From positions 1,057,889 through 1,121,888 of the forward strand of contig NZ_JAMDLG010000001.1 of the NCBI RefSeq assembly GCF_023721715.1: 64,000 nt of DNA. The letters are read 5' to 3'. The position numbers were made by a program, and so were the translations under genes. This DNA comes from Parasegetibacter sp. NRK P23. GTDB lineage: Bacteria; Bacteroidota; Bacteroidia; Chitinophagales; Chitinophagaceae. The notes under the pieces were generated by a model. It was not told where the DNA came from. It did not search any database and saw only the letters and a list, made by a program, of their open reading frames with translations. Shown one piece after another: positions 16,093 through 25,249 of the stretch. How positions within the stretch are numbered: the first letter of the stretch is position 1; every line of letters begins with the position of its first letter.

Positions 16093-17415
16093 TTATCTTT
16101 TCCCTAATCCCAGGCGCCCTCCCATGGGCATTTTATTCATCATTTTCATCATATCCCTCATTTGTTCGAATTGTTTCATGAAGGCGTTCACCTCTGAAAT
16201 GTCTTTTCCGGAGCCTTTGGCGATGCGTTTTCTGCGGTTGCCGTCGATGGTATCGGGATTATTTCTTTCGAAGGGGGTCATGGAGTTGATCATGGCTTCG
16301 ATGCCTTTGAAGGCGTCGTCGCTGATGTCAATGTCTTTCATCGCTTTGCCAACGCCGGGGATCATGGCCATGAGGTCTTTCAGGTTCCCCATTTTTTTGA
16401 TCTGGTCGAGTTGTTGTTTGAAGTCTTCGAAATCGAACTGGTTCTTGCGGATCTTTTTCTCGAGCTTTTTGGCCTGTTCTTCATCGAACTGGGCCTGGGC
16501 GCGTTCCACGAGCGTGGTAATATCGCCCATACCCAGGATTCTCTGCGCCATCCTTTCGGGGTAGAACACATCGAGCGTGTCCATTTTTTCCCCGCTGCTC
16601 ATGAATTTGATGGGCTTCTGCACCGTGTACTTGATGGAGAGTGCGGCACCACCGCGGGTATCACCGTCCAGTTTGGTGAGCACCACGCCGGAGAAGTCGA
16701 GGCGGTCGTTAAAGGCTTTCGCGGTATTCACGGCATCCTGACCGGTCATCGAGTCTACCACGAACAATATTTCGGTAGGCTGAACGGCGGCTTTGATGTT
16801 GGCTACTTCAGTCATCATCGCTTCATCCACGGCCAGGCGGCCGGCGGTATCGATGATCACCACATTTTTATTCTGGGATTTAGCCTGCTGGATCGCGGCT
16901 TTCGCGATAGCCACGGCATCTTTGTTCTCAGGTTCACTGTACACATCCACCCCGATCTGGCCGCCCAGAACTTTCAACTGGTCGATCGCCGCGGGACGGT
17001 AAATGTCTGCCGCCACCAGCAGGGGCGATTTGCCTTTTTTCGTTTTGAGGAAGTTGGCCAGTTTACCGCTGAAGGTGGTTTTACCGGAACCCTGGAGACC
17101 CGCCACCAATATCACGGCGGGAGAACCGTTGGCCTGGAAGGAAGATTCGGTACCGCCCATCAGTTCGGTGAGTTCGTCTTTCACGATCTTCACCATCAAC
17201 TGACCGGGGCTGATGGCATTCAACACCTTCTCCCCCAATGCCTTATCTTTCACCCTGTCGGTGAATTCCTTGGCAATCTTATAGTTCACGTCGGCATCCA
17301 CCAGGGCGCGGCGGATCTCCTTTACGGTGGTGGCAACGTTGAGTTCGCTGATGCGGCCTTCGCCTTTGAGCTGTTTGAACGCGCCTTCGAGCCGTTCACT
17401 GAGAGATTCGAACAT
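16093..17415 (-). CDS. ffh: Signal recognition particle GTPase Ffh (SRP54)
   Basis: A 440-residue SRP protein that binds signal sequences of nascent membrane proteins and delivers ribosomes to FtsY. An N-terminal four-helix domain (MFESLSERLEGAFKQLKGEG) is followed by the GTPase domain with GLQGSGKTTFSGKLA (P-loop, about 107-120), DTAGRLAVDE and TKLDGDTRGGAALS. The Met-rich M domain occupies about 325-430 (KQFEQMRDMMKMMNKMPMGG), ending RLGLGKR. All GTPase motifs are intact. It is followed by rpsP and preceded by repeat element D and rpoD. No SRP RNA gene was recognised in the window. Confidence 0.97.
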   Translation of the reverse strand: MFESLSERLEGAFKQLKGEGRISELNVATTVKEIRRALVDADVNYKIAKEFTDRVKDKALGEKVLNAISPGQLMVKIVKDELTELMGGTESSFQANGSPAVILVAGLQGSGKTTFSGKLANFLKTKKGKSPLLVAADIYRPAAIDQLKVLGGQIGVDVYSEPENKDAVAIAKAAIQQAKSQNKNVVIIDTAGRLAVDEAMMTEVANIKAAVQPTEILFVVDSMTGQDAVNTAKAFNDRLDFSGVVLTKLDGDTRGGAALSIKYTVQKPIKFMSSGEKMDTLDVFYPERMAQRILGMGDITTLVERAQAQFDEEQAKKLEKKIRKNQFDFEDFKQQLDQIKKMGNLKDLMAMIPGVGKAMKDIDISDDAFKGIEAMINSMTPFERNNPDTIDGNRRKRIAKGSGKDISEVNAFMKQFEQMRDMMKMMNKMPMGGRLGLGKR

Positions 17416-17458
17416 GGTTGTTGTTTGTGGACTTTAATGCTGTTCCAGGGGAAATAGG

Positions 17459-17603
17459 CCACGCAAAGACGCAAAGGAGCAAGGACGCAAAGAGCGGCTG
17501 GCATGCGCCAGCTACTACCCCTCTTATGTTTCTTCGAAAAGGAGTAAGGAAAGAACAGCAACAGTTCCTTGCGTCTTGGCTCCTTTGCGTCTTTGCGTGA
17601 AAA
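17459..17603. repeat. Intergenic inverted-repeat element D
   Basis: Compact member of the family between ffh (5' end) and rpoD (3' end). The left arm at 17460-17492 (starting CACGCAAAGACGCAAAGGAG) is inverted at 17567-17599 with two or three mismatches, leaving a spacer of about 75 nt. As RNA it could fold into a 33-bp hairpin. Confidence 0.8.
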
Positions 17604-17651
17604 CAAAATTCACCCTGAAACAAAAGTCCGCAAATATACACGCTTTACCGA

Positions 17652-18521
17652 TCAATTGCCCAGGTAATCCCGCAGCATTTTGCACCTGTTCGTTGTACGC
17701 AGCTTTGTGATGGCCTTGTCTTTGATCTGGCGCACCCTTTCACGGGTGAGGTTGAACTTTTCGCCGATATCTTCCAAGCTCATGGGATGGTCAACGCCAA
17801 TACCGAAGAAATAGCAGATCACTTCTTTCTGGCGTTCGGTAAGTGTTTGGAGGGAGCGGTCTATTTCGAGGCGAAGGGATTCATGGTGTTCCACATGGGA
17901 ATCCGTTCCTTCGGCATCGGGATTGGTGAGTACATCGAGGAGCGTATTGTCTTCGCCATCGGCCAGGGGTGTATCCACGCTTACATGGCGGGCGGAAACA
18001 CCGAGTGTGGCGGCTACTTCTTCCGTTTCAAGTTCCAGCATTTCGGCCAGTTCCTCTGGGGAAGGTTCGCGTTCAAACTCCTGTTCCAGCTGGGAAAACG
18101 CTTTCTGGATGCGGTTAGTGAGTCCTACTTTGTTGAGGGGAAGCCTTACGATTCTTGCCTGTTCGGCGAGGGCCTGGAGGATAGACTGGCGGATCCACCA
18201 AACGGCGTAGGAAATGAATTTGAAACCGCGGGTTTCATCGAAGCGTTGGGCTGCTTTGATCAGGCCGAGATTGCCTTCGTTGATGAGATCGGGAAGGGTA
18301 AGTCCCTGGTTTTGATATTGTTTGGCCACCGATACCACGAAGCGGAGATTCGCTTTGGTGAGTTTATCGAGTGCGCGCTGATCGCCTTGCTTGATGCGGA
18401 TGGCGAGTTTCACTTCCTCTTCAGGCGTGATCAGTTCCACTTTACCAATTTCCTGGAGGTACTTTTCCAGACTTTGAGACTCCCGGTTGGTAATGGATTT
18501 CGAGATCTTGAGTTGACGCAT
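17652..18521 (-). CDS. rpoD: Primary sigma factor RpoD/SigA (short Bacteroidota type)
   Basis: A 289-residue housekeeping sigma factor. From the ATG at 18521 it opens [16 protein letters not shown], the invariant start of Bacteroidota RpoD; longer in-frame starts (18527, 18614) add unconserved residues. Region 1.1 is absent, as usual in the phylum. Region 1.2/2 has [12 protein letters not shown] and [18 protein letters not shown], with [17 protein letters not shown] at about 105-121 (region 2.4 reads the -7 box). Region 3 spans about 150-200 and region 4 ends with [20 protein letters not shown]. This factor recognises the TAnnTTTG boxes marked elsewhere in this annotation. Confidence 0.97.
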   Translation of the reverse strand: MRQLKISKSITNRESQSLEKYLQEIGKVELITPEEEVKLAIRIKQGDQRALDKLTKANLRFVVSVAKQYQNQGLTLPDLINEGNLGLIKAAQRFDETRGFKFISYAVWWIRQSILQALAEQARIVRLPLNKVGLTNRIQKAFSQLEQEFEREPSPEELAEMLELETEEVAATLGVSARHVSVDTPLADGEDNTLLDVLTNPDAEGTDSHVEHHESLRLEIDRSLQTLTERQKEVICYFFGIGVDHPMSLEDIGEKFNLTRERVRQIKDKAITKLRTTNRCKMLRDYLGN

Positions 18522-18850
18522 ACTCATAGGATGACGCGTTTTTAAGGGTTTCTGGGGTAAAATTTGATTCGCTATATAAAAATTTGGATGCTCAAAAATT
18601 TGATAATCAGCCAATAAACTTCACTTTCCCACCGCTCAAAACACGTTATCAGCAATTTAACATTTTAGAAAACGCATTCCAAATTTATTTATTGTAAAGA
18701 AAAACCCTTACCAGACGGAATATTTCAAAATTGTTCAGGGTGAATCCACTTATCTTCCAACAGAAATCCGTATATATTTTATTTTGCTGCAACCATTAAT
18801 TTTCTATTATTGCAGACAACTTTCGACTAAACGACATAATTGAGCTGTAG
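18522..18850. other. Divergent promoter region of rpoD and the START-protein gene
   Basis: About 330 bp, AT-rich in its right half, with no gene. It must hold the promoters of rpoD (leftward) and the START-domain gene (rightward); no box matched cleanly enough to mark. Confidence 0.4.
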
Positions 18851-19231
18851 ATGAGTAAAAAGCAATTATATACCCTGGAATTCCCCGTTAGGTGTTCCCC
18901 CTCTATACTGTATGAGTTCCTTTCCACACCCGCCGGACTCCAGGAATGGTTCGCCGATAAAGTGGATGAGCGCGACGGCGTTTTCAGTTTTTCATGGAAC
19001 GGTTCCGTAGATAAGGCGAATGTGCTGGAGAAGGAAGAAGAAAAATTCATCCGTTTCCACTGGCAGCATGCCCCCACCGAAGAATACTTTGAATTCGCCA
19101 TCGAGAAATCGGAGGTGACCAACCAGACCATCCTGATGGTGAAGGATTTCGCGGAGAAAAAAGAAATCAAGGACCAGAGCCAGCTTTGGGATTACCAGGT
19201 GAAAGAACTCTTCCACCGCCTCGGCGCCTAA
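18851..19231 (+). CDS. START-like (SRPBCC/AHSA1-related) domain protein
   Basis: A 126-residue cytoplasmic protein of the Bacteroidota START-like family. It has the helix-grip opening YTLEFPVRCSPSILYEFLST, GLQEWFADKV near 36 (the conserved W-F-A-D segment of the AHSA1/SRPBCC fold), FSFSWNGSVDKANV and the closing helix SQLWDYQVKELFHRLGA. The fold forms a hydrophobic pocket; the ligand is unknown. It is encoded by itself, divergent from rpoD and 77-104 nt before the LptF-like gene, depending on which start the latter uses. Such proteins are found next to rpoD and lptF-like genes in related genomes as far as I recall, but no function has been shown. Confidence 0.8.
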   Translation: MSKKQLYTLEFPVRCSPSILYEFLSTPAGLQEWFADKVDERDGVFSFSWNGSVDKANVLEKEEEKFIRFHWQHAPTEEYFEFAIEKSEVTNQTILMVKDFAEKKEIKDQSQLWDYQVKELFHRLGA

Positions 19232-19289
19232 CCGCTGCCAAGATATTGTTAAGAGCACTGCTTCAGCCCGCCTGATGGAGAGAATATGT

Positions 19290-19297
19290 TATTTTCG
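19290..19297 (+). promoter_or_regulatory. Candidate -7 box TATTTTCG of the lptF-sod-CDF operon
   Basis: A TAnnTTYG variant lying 11 nt before a TTG at 19309 and 38 nt before the GTG at 19336. Confidence 0.35.
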
Positions 19298-19335
19298 CGT
19301 TCCATCTATTGTTTCATCAATCCTTCCAAAAGGCT

Positions 19336-20775
19336 GTGATAAAAAAACTGGACAAACTTATTCTGAAAGCCTTCATCGGGCCCTTCATCGCTACTTTTTT
19401 CATCACGCTCTTCGTTCTGGTGCTGCAATTCTTCTGGCTTTGGATTGATGATATCGTTGGGAAGGGACTTGATCTCATTACCCTCGCCAAGTTCATCCTG
19501 TTCGTTACATCCACGCTGGTGCCGCTCGCATTGCCGCTCGCGGTGCTGCTTTCCTCCATCATGACCTTCGGGAACCTGGGAGAAACCTTCGAACTGGTAG
19601 CCATTAAGTCGGCCGGCATCCCGTTGCTGCGCTTTATGCGCCCGCTCTTCCTCGCTTCGCTCGTGATCTGCGGCCTGGCCTTCCTCTTCAACAACCACTT
19701 CATCCCGGTGGCCAAGCTGAAGATGGAAACCATGAAGTACGATATCGTGAACTCCAAACCCACCTTCGACCTCAAACCTGGTATATTCTACGATAAACTG
19801 GAAGGTTATGTGATCAAGATCGGGCATAAGGAAGAAGACGGCTCCACGCTGCGCGACGTGGTGATCTACCAGAAAAACTATGGTCTGCAAGATGACATCA
19901 TCGTGGCGGAAAGCGGGAAAATGAGTGTTACACCCGACAAGCGCTTCCTCGAATTCCTCCTCATCAACGGCGCACGTTATGAAGAAAAGGGTCCCCGCAT
20001 GAGTACCAACACGCAGTACATCCGGATGAACTTCCAGACCTTCACCAAACAATTCGACCTCAGCTCCTTCCAACTGCTCGAAACAGCCGACACCACTTAC
20101 CGCGACCGCGGCCCGATGCTGAACCTGCAACAGTTGTCCACGCGAATCGATTCGCTCAAAAAAACGAACGATGTATTCAGGAAACGCGCCAAATATGAAG
20201 TGTACCAATACAATAACTTTTCGCGCCTGTTGGATTCCGCCTGGAAACCGCTTACGGCGAAGGAACTGAAAGCCGTTCCCAAAAACCTTGATTCTCTGAT
20301 CGCCCCTGATAAACGCATACAGATCACCGAGAGGGCGCTCTCCCAGGCGGCGAGCATCAAATCGAACCTGGAAGCCACCACTTTCGATTTTGAGGGCCGC
20401 ATGAAAGAGTTGCGCAGCCTGCTTGCTGAATGGCACGCCAAACTCACGATGTCTGTAGCCTGTCTGGTGATGTTCCTGATCGGCGCGCCATTGGGTTCCA
20501 TCATCCGGAAAGGCGGACTCGGCACACCATTGGTGTTCGCGGTAATATTCTTCGTTATCTTCTTCCTTCTCAATAACTTTGGGACCAAGTTCGCGAAAGA
20601 GGGCGTTACCACGGCCTGGATCGGTATGTGGCTCGCCACGTATGTGCTTACGCCCGTTGGCCTGTTCCTCGTGTACAAGGCTATGCACGACTCACAACTG
20701 TTCAATAAGGAATTCTATACAAGGTTCATCACTAAGTTGAGGAAGAAAAAAGCACCAGAACCCGCCGGCCAGTGA
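19336..20775 (+). CDS. LptF/LptG (YjgP/YjgQ)-family permease
   Basis: A 479-residue inner-membrane protein of the lipopolysaccharide-export ABC transporter (LptB2FG). Three or so N-terminal membrane segments (FIGPFIATFFITLFVLVLQF, then one near 65-85 and one near 110) precede a large periplasmic beta-jellyroll domain at about 130-370; three C-terminal segments follow (SVACLVMFLIGAPLGSIIRK, FAVIFFVIFFLL). Start choice is uncertain: GTG at 19336 gives the family opening KKLDKLILKAFIGPF; a TTG at 19309 lies in frame. The gene leads a same-strand run with the exported superoxide dismutase and the CDF transporter. Confidence 0.88.
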   Translation: MIKKLDKLILKAFIGPFIATFFITLFVLVLQFFWLWIDDIVGKGLDLITLAKFILFVTSTLVPLALPLAVLLSSIMTFGNLGETFELVAIKSAGIPLLRFMRPLFLASLVICGLAFLFNNHFIPVAKLKMETMKYDIVNSKPTFDLKPGIFYDKLEGYVIKIGHKEEDGSTLRDVVIYQKNYGLQDDIIVAESGKMSVTPDKRFLEFLLINGARYEEKGPRMSTNTQYIRMNFQTFTKQFDLSSFQLLETADTTYRDRGPMLNLQQLSTRIDSLKKTNDVFRKRAKYEVYQYNNFSRLLDSAWKPLTAKELKAVPKNLDSLIAPDKRIQITERALSQAASIKSNLEATTFDFEGRMKELRSLLAEWHAKLTMSVACLVMFLIGAPLGSIIRKGGLGTPLVFAVIFFVIFFLLNNFGTKFAKEGVTTAWIGMWLATYVLTPVGLFLVYKAMHDSQLFNKEFYTRFITKLRKKKAPEPAGQ

Positions 20776-20810
20776 GGAATGGATTTTGCACAAAATTTAA
20801 AAAAGCAACC

Positions 20811-21569
20811 ATGAATGAACGTACCAGCCGCAGAAAATTTTTAAGCGACACCTCTAAAGCCAGTCTGGCAACAGGATTAGGGATTACCATCGCCGGAAGC
20901 CTGCTGGAGTCCTGCAGCGTTTTCAGAAAATCAATGCCCGAAAGCAACGTGCTGCATACCGGTTTTACCCAGCAACCGCTGCCCTACGCGTACAAAGCGC
21001 TCGAACCCATGATCGACGCGATGACCATGGAAATACATTATTCCCGCCACGCCGCGTCCTATGCGAAAGCATTGAACGAAGAGGCGCAGGTGCTGCAGAT
21101 TGATACCACAAAACCTTTGGAAGATGTGCTGACCCGCATTTCCAAAACATCGGTAAAAATGCGCAACAACGCGGGCGGTCATTACAACCACGAACTGTTC
21201 TGGCAAAGCATGACCCCTAATGGAAAAGGAACGCCTTCGGGAAAACTGCTCAGCGCCATAGAATCCACTTTCGGCACTTTTTCCGATTTCAAAACGAAAT
21301 TCGCGGATGAAGCCAAAACACGCTTCGGAAGCGGCTGGGCATGGCTCGTGATTGATGCCGATAAAAAACTGAAACTGGGCTCCACCCCCAACCAGGACAA
21401 TCCGCTGATGGATGTTTCCCTCTTCCGCGGAACGCCCCTGCTGGGCCTGGACGTGTGGGAACACGCTTATTACCTCAAATACCAGAACAAACGCCCGGAC
21501 TACATCGACAACTGGTGGAAGACCGTAAACTGGGACTATATTCAGCAACGATATGAAGCACTGGTTTAA
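20811..21569 (+). CDS. Tat-exported iron/manganese superoxide dismutase
   Basis: A 252-residue protein. A twin-arginine signal (TSRRKFLSDTSKA, then a hydrophobic stretch ending LLESCSVF) occupies residues 1-40, so the enzyme is folded in the cytoplasm and exported; the Cys at the end may be lipidated, though the LESC box is weak. The Fe/Mn-SOD domain follows, with metal ligands in MEIHYSRHAASY, GGHYNHELFW, and GLDVWEHAYYLKYQNKR. The ATG at 20811 is chosen over the ATGA-overlapping codon at 20772 because the Tat motif then sits at its usual place. It converts superoxide to peroxide outside the cytoplasm. The CDF gene starts on the base after its stop codon. Confidence 0.9.
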   Translation: MNERTSRRKFLSDTSKASLATGLGITIAGSLLESCSVFRKSMPESNVLHTGFTQQPLPYAYKALEPMIDAMTMEIHYSRHAASYAKALNEEAQVLQIDTTKPLEDVLTRISKTSVKMRNNAGGHYNHELFWQSMTPNGKGTPSGKLLSAIESTFGTFSDFKTKFADEAKTRFGSGWAWLVIDADKKLKLGSTPNQDNPLMDVSLFRGTPLLGLDVWEHAYYLKYQNKRPDYIDNWWKTVNWDYIQQRYEALV

Positions 21570-22541
21570 ATGAACCAGGTAAGAATCCAGCAATGGGTAG
21601 TGGTAACAGCTTCAGTACTTTTTGTGCTGAAGCTGATTGCTTATATACTCACCCATTCCGTCTCCATTCTAACCGATGCGCTGGAAAGCATCGTGAACCT
21701 GGTAGCGGGTTTCATTGGCCTGTACAGCCTTCATCTTTCCGCGAAACCCCGTGATGCCAATCACCCGTACGGGCACGGGAAAGCCGAGTTCATTTCCGCG
21801 GCCATTGAAGGCACACTCATCGGGATCGCCGGCATACTCATCATTTACGAAGCCTGTAAACAACTGATTCATCCCAAAGCGCTACACCAACTGGATACCG
21901 GCATTTACCTTGTATCCGCTACCGCCATCGTCAATTATTTCATGGGCGGCATCTGCATCCGGCAGGGCAAAAAGCTTCATTCCCCGGCACTGGTGGCCAG
22001 CGGCAGGCACCTTCAGACTGATACACTCACCACCGCGGGCATCGTAGCAGGACTCCTATTGCTTTATTTCACCAATATACAGTGGATCGACAGCGCCGTA
22101 GCCGCCATTTTCGGTTTCATCATCCTGTTCACCTCCTGGAAAATACTGCGCAGTTCTATCGCCGGGATCATGGACGAAGCCGATATGGAACTGCTCAACG
22201 AAATGATCGGTAAACTCGAAAAGAACCGGAGCAGGAACTGGGTGGACCTCCACAACCTGCGCGTGATCAAATACGGCAGTATCCTTCACCTCGATTGCCA
22301 CCTTACGGTCCCCTGGTATTTTAATGTGCACGAATCGCACCGGGAAATAGAAGCGTTATCCGGCATCGTGCGGAAAGAATATGGCGAATCGCTGGAACTT
22401 TTCGTCCACTCCGATGGCTGTCTTCCCGCCCAATGCCCCATCTGCATCAAACAGGATTGCGGGGTGCGGCAACACGATTTCGTAAAGGCCGTGGAATGGA
22501 AGCCGGAGAATGTGTTGTCGAACGAGAAGCATAGTCTTTAG
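21570..22541 (+). CDS. Cation diffusion facilitator (CDF) metal exporter
   Basis: A 323-residue divalent-metal/proton antiporter. Six membrane helices span residues 5-200 with the metal-site residues ILTDALESIVNLVAG (D-x-x-x-S/D of helix 2), HPYGHGKAEF, and RHLQTDTLTTAGIV (H/D of helix 5). A cytoplasmic dimer domain follows, and a cysteine-rich tail (CLPAQCPICIKQDC, four Cys) near 287-300 is likely a further metal site. The start codon follows the sod stop with no gap, so sod and this gene are coupled. Zn, Fe or Mn are possible substrates; coupling to an Fe/Mn SOD favours Fe or Mn, which is inference. Confidence 0.9.
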   Translation: MNQVRIQQWVVVTASVLFVLKLIAYILTHSVSILTDALESIVNLVAGFIGLYSLHLSAKPRDANHPYGHGKAEFISAAIEGTLIGIAGILIIYEACKQLIHPKALHQLDTGIYLVSATAIVNYFMGGICIRQGKKLHSPALVASGRHLQTDTLTTAGIVAGLLLLYFTNIQWIDSAVAAIFGFIILFTSWKILRSSIAGIMDEADMELLNEMIGKLEKNRSRNWVDLHNLRVIKYGSILHLDCHLTVPWYFNVHESHREIEALSGIVRKEYGESLELFVHSDGCLPAQCPICIKQDCGVRQHDFVKAVEWKPENVLSNEKHSL

Positions 22542-22551
22542 GGAAATTCTC

Positions 22552-22559
22552 TACCTTCG
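22552..22559 (+). promoter_or_regulatory. Candidate -7 box TACCTTCG of the M20 peptidase gene
   Basis: TAnnTTYG variant, 23 nt before the ATG at 22583. Confidence 0.35.
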
Positions 22560-22582
22560 CCCCCAACCGAAAAACATCATCA

Positions 22583-23947
22583 ATGGAAGCATGGAAAGAT
22601 TACCAGGAACAACACAAAGAACGTTTCCTGGACGAGTTGCTGCAATTGCTGCGTATACCCTCCGTGAGTGCGCGTGGCGAACACAAACAGGATATGATCG
22701 CCTGCGCGGAAGCCGTAAAAGCACATTTACTGAAAGCGGGTTGCGCCAAAGCCGAATTGTTTGAAACGCCGGGTCACCCCATCGTATACGGAGAAATCAT
22801 CACCGATCCGGCACTGCCCACCGTACTCGTTTACGGTCATTACGACGTACAACCGCCCGATCCGCTGGAACTCTGGCACAGCGGCCCTTTTGAACCCGTT
22901 ATAAAAGATGGAAAGATATATGCCCGCGGCGCCTGCGACGATAAGGGCCAGTTTTTCATGCACGTAAAAGCGCTTGAAGTAATGAAAGCCGCCGGACAAC
23001 TCACCACCAACATTAAATTCCTGATTGAGGGAGAAGAAGAAGTGGGCAGTCCCAACCTGGCCGATTTCGTGAAGAACAATAAAGCACTGCTGAAAGCCGA
23101 TGTGATCCTCATCAGCGATACCGCGATGATCAGCCTGGATGCGCCTTCCATGGACATTGGCGTGCGGGGGCTCAGCTATATTGAAGTGGAAGTAACCGGT
23201 CCCAACCGCGACCTGCACAGCGGGGTGTATGGCGGCGCCGTAGCCAATCCCATCACCATCCTCGCGAAGATGATCGCTTCGCTGCACGATGAGCACAACC
23301 ATATCGTGATCCCTGGTTTCTATGATGATGTGGTGGAAGCCACACCGGAAGAGCGCAAACTGATGGCTGAAGCACCTTACGATGAGCACGAATTCAAAGC
23401 CGATCTCGGCATTGCAGAAGTTTGGGGTGAAAAAGGATATACTACCAATGAAAGAACGGGTATCCGTCCAACCCTGGAACTGAACGGCATCTGGGGCGGC
23501 TACACGGGAGAAGGCGCCAAAACGGTACTGCCTTCTAAAGCCTTCGCGAAAATCAGTTGCAGGCTCGTGCCCAACCAGGATTCCCACAAAATCACGGACC
23601 TGCTCATCAACCACCTCAAAAAAATCGCTCCGCCCTATATACAACTGAAAGCCGAACTTCACCACGGTGGTGAACCTTACATGACCCCCATCGACAGTAA
23701 AGGATACCAGGCCGCGGCAAAAGCGATTGAAACCACCTTCGGGAAACAACCCATCCCCGTGAGAGGTGGCGGAAGCATCCCCATCTGCGCGCTGTTCGAA
23801 CAGGAACTCGGTATCAAGATCGTGTTCATGGGCTTCGGGTTAGACAGCGATAACCTGCATTCGCCCAATGAGAAATTTGATGTGGCGAATTATTATAAGG
23901 GGATTGAGACGATCCCTTATTTCCATCAGTATTTTGCGGAAGGGTAA
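22583..23947 (+). CDS. M20-family metallo-dipeptidase
   Basis: A 454-residue zinc peptidase. The first metal block is VYGHYDVQPPDPLELWHSGPFEP near 87-110 (His and Asp ligands); then GACDDKGQFF (bridging Asp), IEGEEEVGSPN (catalytic Glu pair) and, in the dimerisation lid, GVRGLSYIEVEVTGPNRDLHSGVYGG. The last metal His lies in DNLHSPNEKFD near the end. It has no signal peptide, so it acts in the cytoplasm on dipeptides or related short substrates (family also includes carnosinases and succinyl-diaminopimelate desuccinylase). Length and motifs are normal. It is convergent with the TlpA gene across a two-way terminator. Confidence 0.92.
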   Translation: MEAWKDYQEQHKERFLDELLQLLRIPSVSARGEHKQDMIACAEAVKAHLLKAGCAKAELFETPGHPIVYGEIITDPALPTVLVYGHYDVQPPDPLELWHSGPFEPVIKDGKIYARGACDDKGQFFMHVKALEVMKAAGQLTTNIKFLIEGEEEVGSPNLADFVKNNKALLKADVILISDTAMISLDAPSMDIGVRGLSYIEVEVTGPNRDLHSGVYGGAVANPITILAKMIASLHDEHNHIVIPGFYDDVVEATPEERKLMAEAPYDEHEFKADLGIAEVWGEKGYTTNERTGIRPTLELNGIWGGYTGEGAKTVLPSKAFAKISCRLVPNQDSHKITDLLINHLKKIAPPYIQLKAELHHGGEPYMTPIDSKGYQAAAKAIETTFGKQPIPVRGGGSIPICALFEQELGIKIVFMGFGLDSDNLHSPNEKFDVANYYKGIETIPYFHQYFAEG

Positions 23948-23952
23948 GTGTA

Positions 23953-23990
23953 GGGTTTCTCGCAACGGCGCGACGACGCTACGTTGGAGA
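23953..23990. repeat. Short member E of the intergenic repeat family
   Basis: TTTCTCGCAACGGCGCGACG and the following ACGCTACGTTGG match the inner words of elements C and F in inverted sense. Only one arm is present, between convergent genes. Confidence 0.6.
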
Positions 23991-24024
23991 CGTGAATGCG
24001 CGAATGCTTCAGTATAGAAAAATA

Positions 24025-24060
24025 TAAAAAAATCCCGGCTATTTTAACCGGGATTTTTTT
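24025..24060. terminator. Bidirectional Rho-independent terminator
   Basis: AATCCCGG (24031-24038) pairs with CCGGGATT (24048-24055), with an A-run before and a T-run after, so it can end both the M20 gene (+) and the TlpA gene (-). Confidence 0.9.
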
Positions 24061-24085
24061 ATAGTGCACTGGTTTAAAACAACAG

Positions 24086-25213
24086 CTACTTCATCGAAAA
24101 CAACGCGCTCAACTTCTTTTCCAAATCTTCCCCACGCAGGTTTTTCGCGATGATCTTTCCATTCGGGTCCACCAGGAAATTGGTGGGGATGGCGGATACG
24201 CCGTACATTACCGCGGCTTTACTTTTAAAACCTTTCAGTTCCGACACCTGCGTCCAGGGAAGTTTATCCTGCTTCACCGCCCCCAGCCATGCCCTGCGGG
24301 CATCTTCATCGTCGAGCGAAACGCCGAGGATGGTAAAGTTTTTATCCCTGAATTTGTTGTATGCCGCCAGCATAATCGGGTTCTCCGCACGACAGGGTTT
24401 GCACCAGGACGCCCAGAAATCCACCAGCACATACTGCCCGCGGAAATCAGAAAGCTTAACGGGTTTGCCGGTGGTATCATTCTGCGTGAAATCCATCGCC
24501 ATCATACCCGTGTTGGTTTTCCTGCCTTTTTCTATCACTTCGGCCATTTTCCTACCGGTGGTGGAATTCCTCAGTTTTTCCGGGAACAATGCGAAGCGGG
24601 CGGCAGCGGTATCCGGATTGAAATTATAAGCCAGTTCAACGGTACCGAAAGTATTCAGTGCAATGTAGGAGTTCCGCTGCTGCGCTATAAAAGCGCGGCT
24701 CACGCTGTCGTAACCGTTTTGCGTGTACTGCATGATGTTCCTGGCCGCGAGCAGGAAAGCGCTGTCTTTCTTTTGTTCAGGCGTACGGGCGTTGTAGTCC
24801 GCCACCAGTGAATCGGCTACTTTTTTGTATGGCCTTTGCATGGCCGTGAGCTTTGTGTAATCATCGTTCGTGGATGAGCCTTTCACCACAGCGTTGCGCA
24901 ACTGGTCGCCGGAACTTATGCTGATGTTAGAGTTTTCAAGGTAGAAATACAAATACTCCGTTCCCCTGCGTGTGGTATCTTTTTTCAGCATCAGTATCGC
25001 ATAAGCGGGCACATCCAAGGTTCCGGCAAAACTGAATTTCCCTTTACTCAACAAAGCGGAATCCTTCACCTCCTTTCCGGCATCGGTATAATTAAGGTAT
25101 ACTTTTGCGGGCGCATCCAGCGTTCCGATCTTTCCGGTGAGCTTAAATCCTTTCTGCGCGAGCAGGGTCAATGGAAGGCAGCATAAGGCCGCCAGCAAAT
25201 TTCTTTTCATCAT
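24086..25213 (-). CDS. DUF4369 / TlpA-like thiol-disulfide oxidoreductase
   Basis: A 375-residue exported protein. A signal peptide (KRNLLAALCCLPLTLLAQ) is followed by a DUF4369 domain at about 20-115 (FKLTGKIGTLDAPAKVYLNY), a helical linker, and a C-terminal thioredoxin domain at about 240-375 with the redox site WASWCKPCRAENP. In Bacteroidota such proteins sit in the periplasm or outer-membrane lipoproteome and reduce disulfides or haem-related thiols. The start is ATG at 25213 (or 25210), which gives the signal peptide; the longer frame begins with GTG. It is the last gene of the ECF/FecR/SusCD locus. Its redox partner is not known. Confidence 0.88.
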   Translation of the reverse strand: MMKRNLLAALCCLPLTLLAQKGFKLTGKIGTLDAPAKVYLNYTDAGKEVKDSALLSKGKFSFAGTLDVPAYAILMLKKDTTRRGTEYLYFYLENSNISISSGDQLRNAVVKGSSTNDDYTKLTAMQRPYKKVADSLVADYNARTPEQKKDSAFLLAARNIMQYTQNGYDSVSRAFIAQQRNSYIALNTFGTVELAYNFNPDTAAARFALFPEKLRNSTTGRKMAEVIEKGRKTNTGMMAMDFTQNDTTGKPVKLSDFRGQYVLVDFWASWCKPCRAENPIMLAAYNKFRDKNFTILGVSLDDEDARRAWLGAVKQDKLPWTQVSELKGFKSKAAVMYGVSAIPTNFLVDPNGKIIAKNLRGEDLEKKLSALFSMK

Positions 25214-25249
25214 TTTCTTCTGATTAATTATTGAATAAGGTTGCACAGG

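Noticed and set aside
7330..17603. CRISPR array
   Set aside because: The repeated words are intergenic inverted pairs at irregular distances, without regular spacers or cas genes.
19306..20688. 460-codon minus-strand frame opposite the LptF-like gene
   Set aside because: Shadow frame; very His/Gln/Glu-rich, with no family features, while the plus frame has clear membrane helices.
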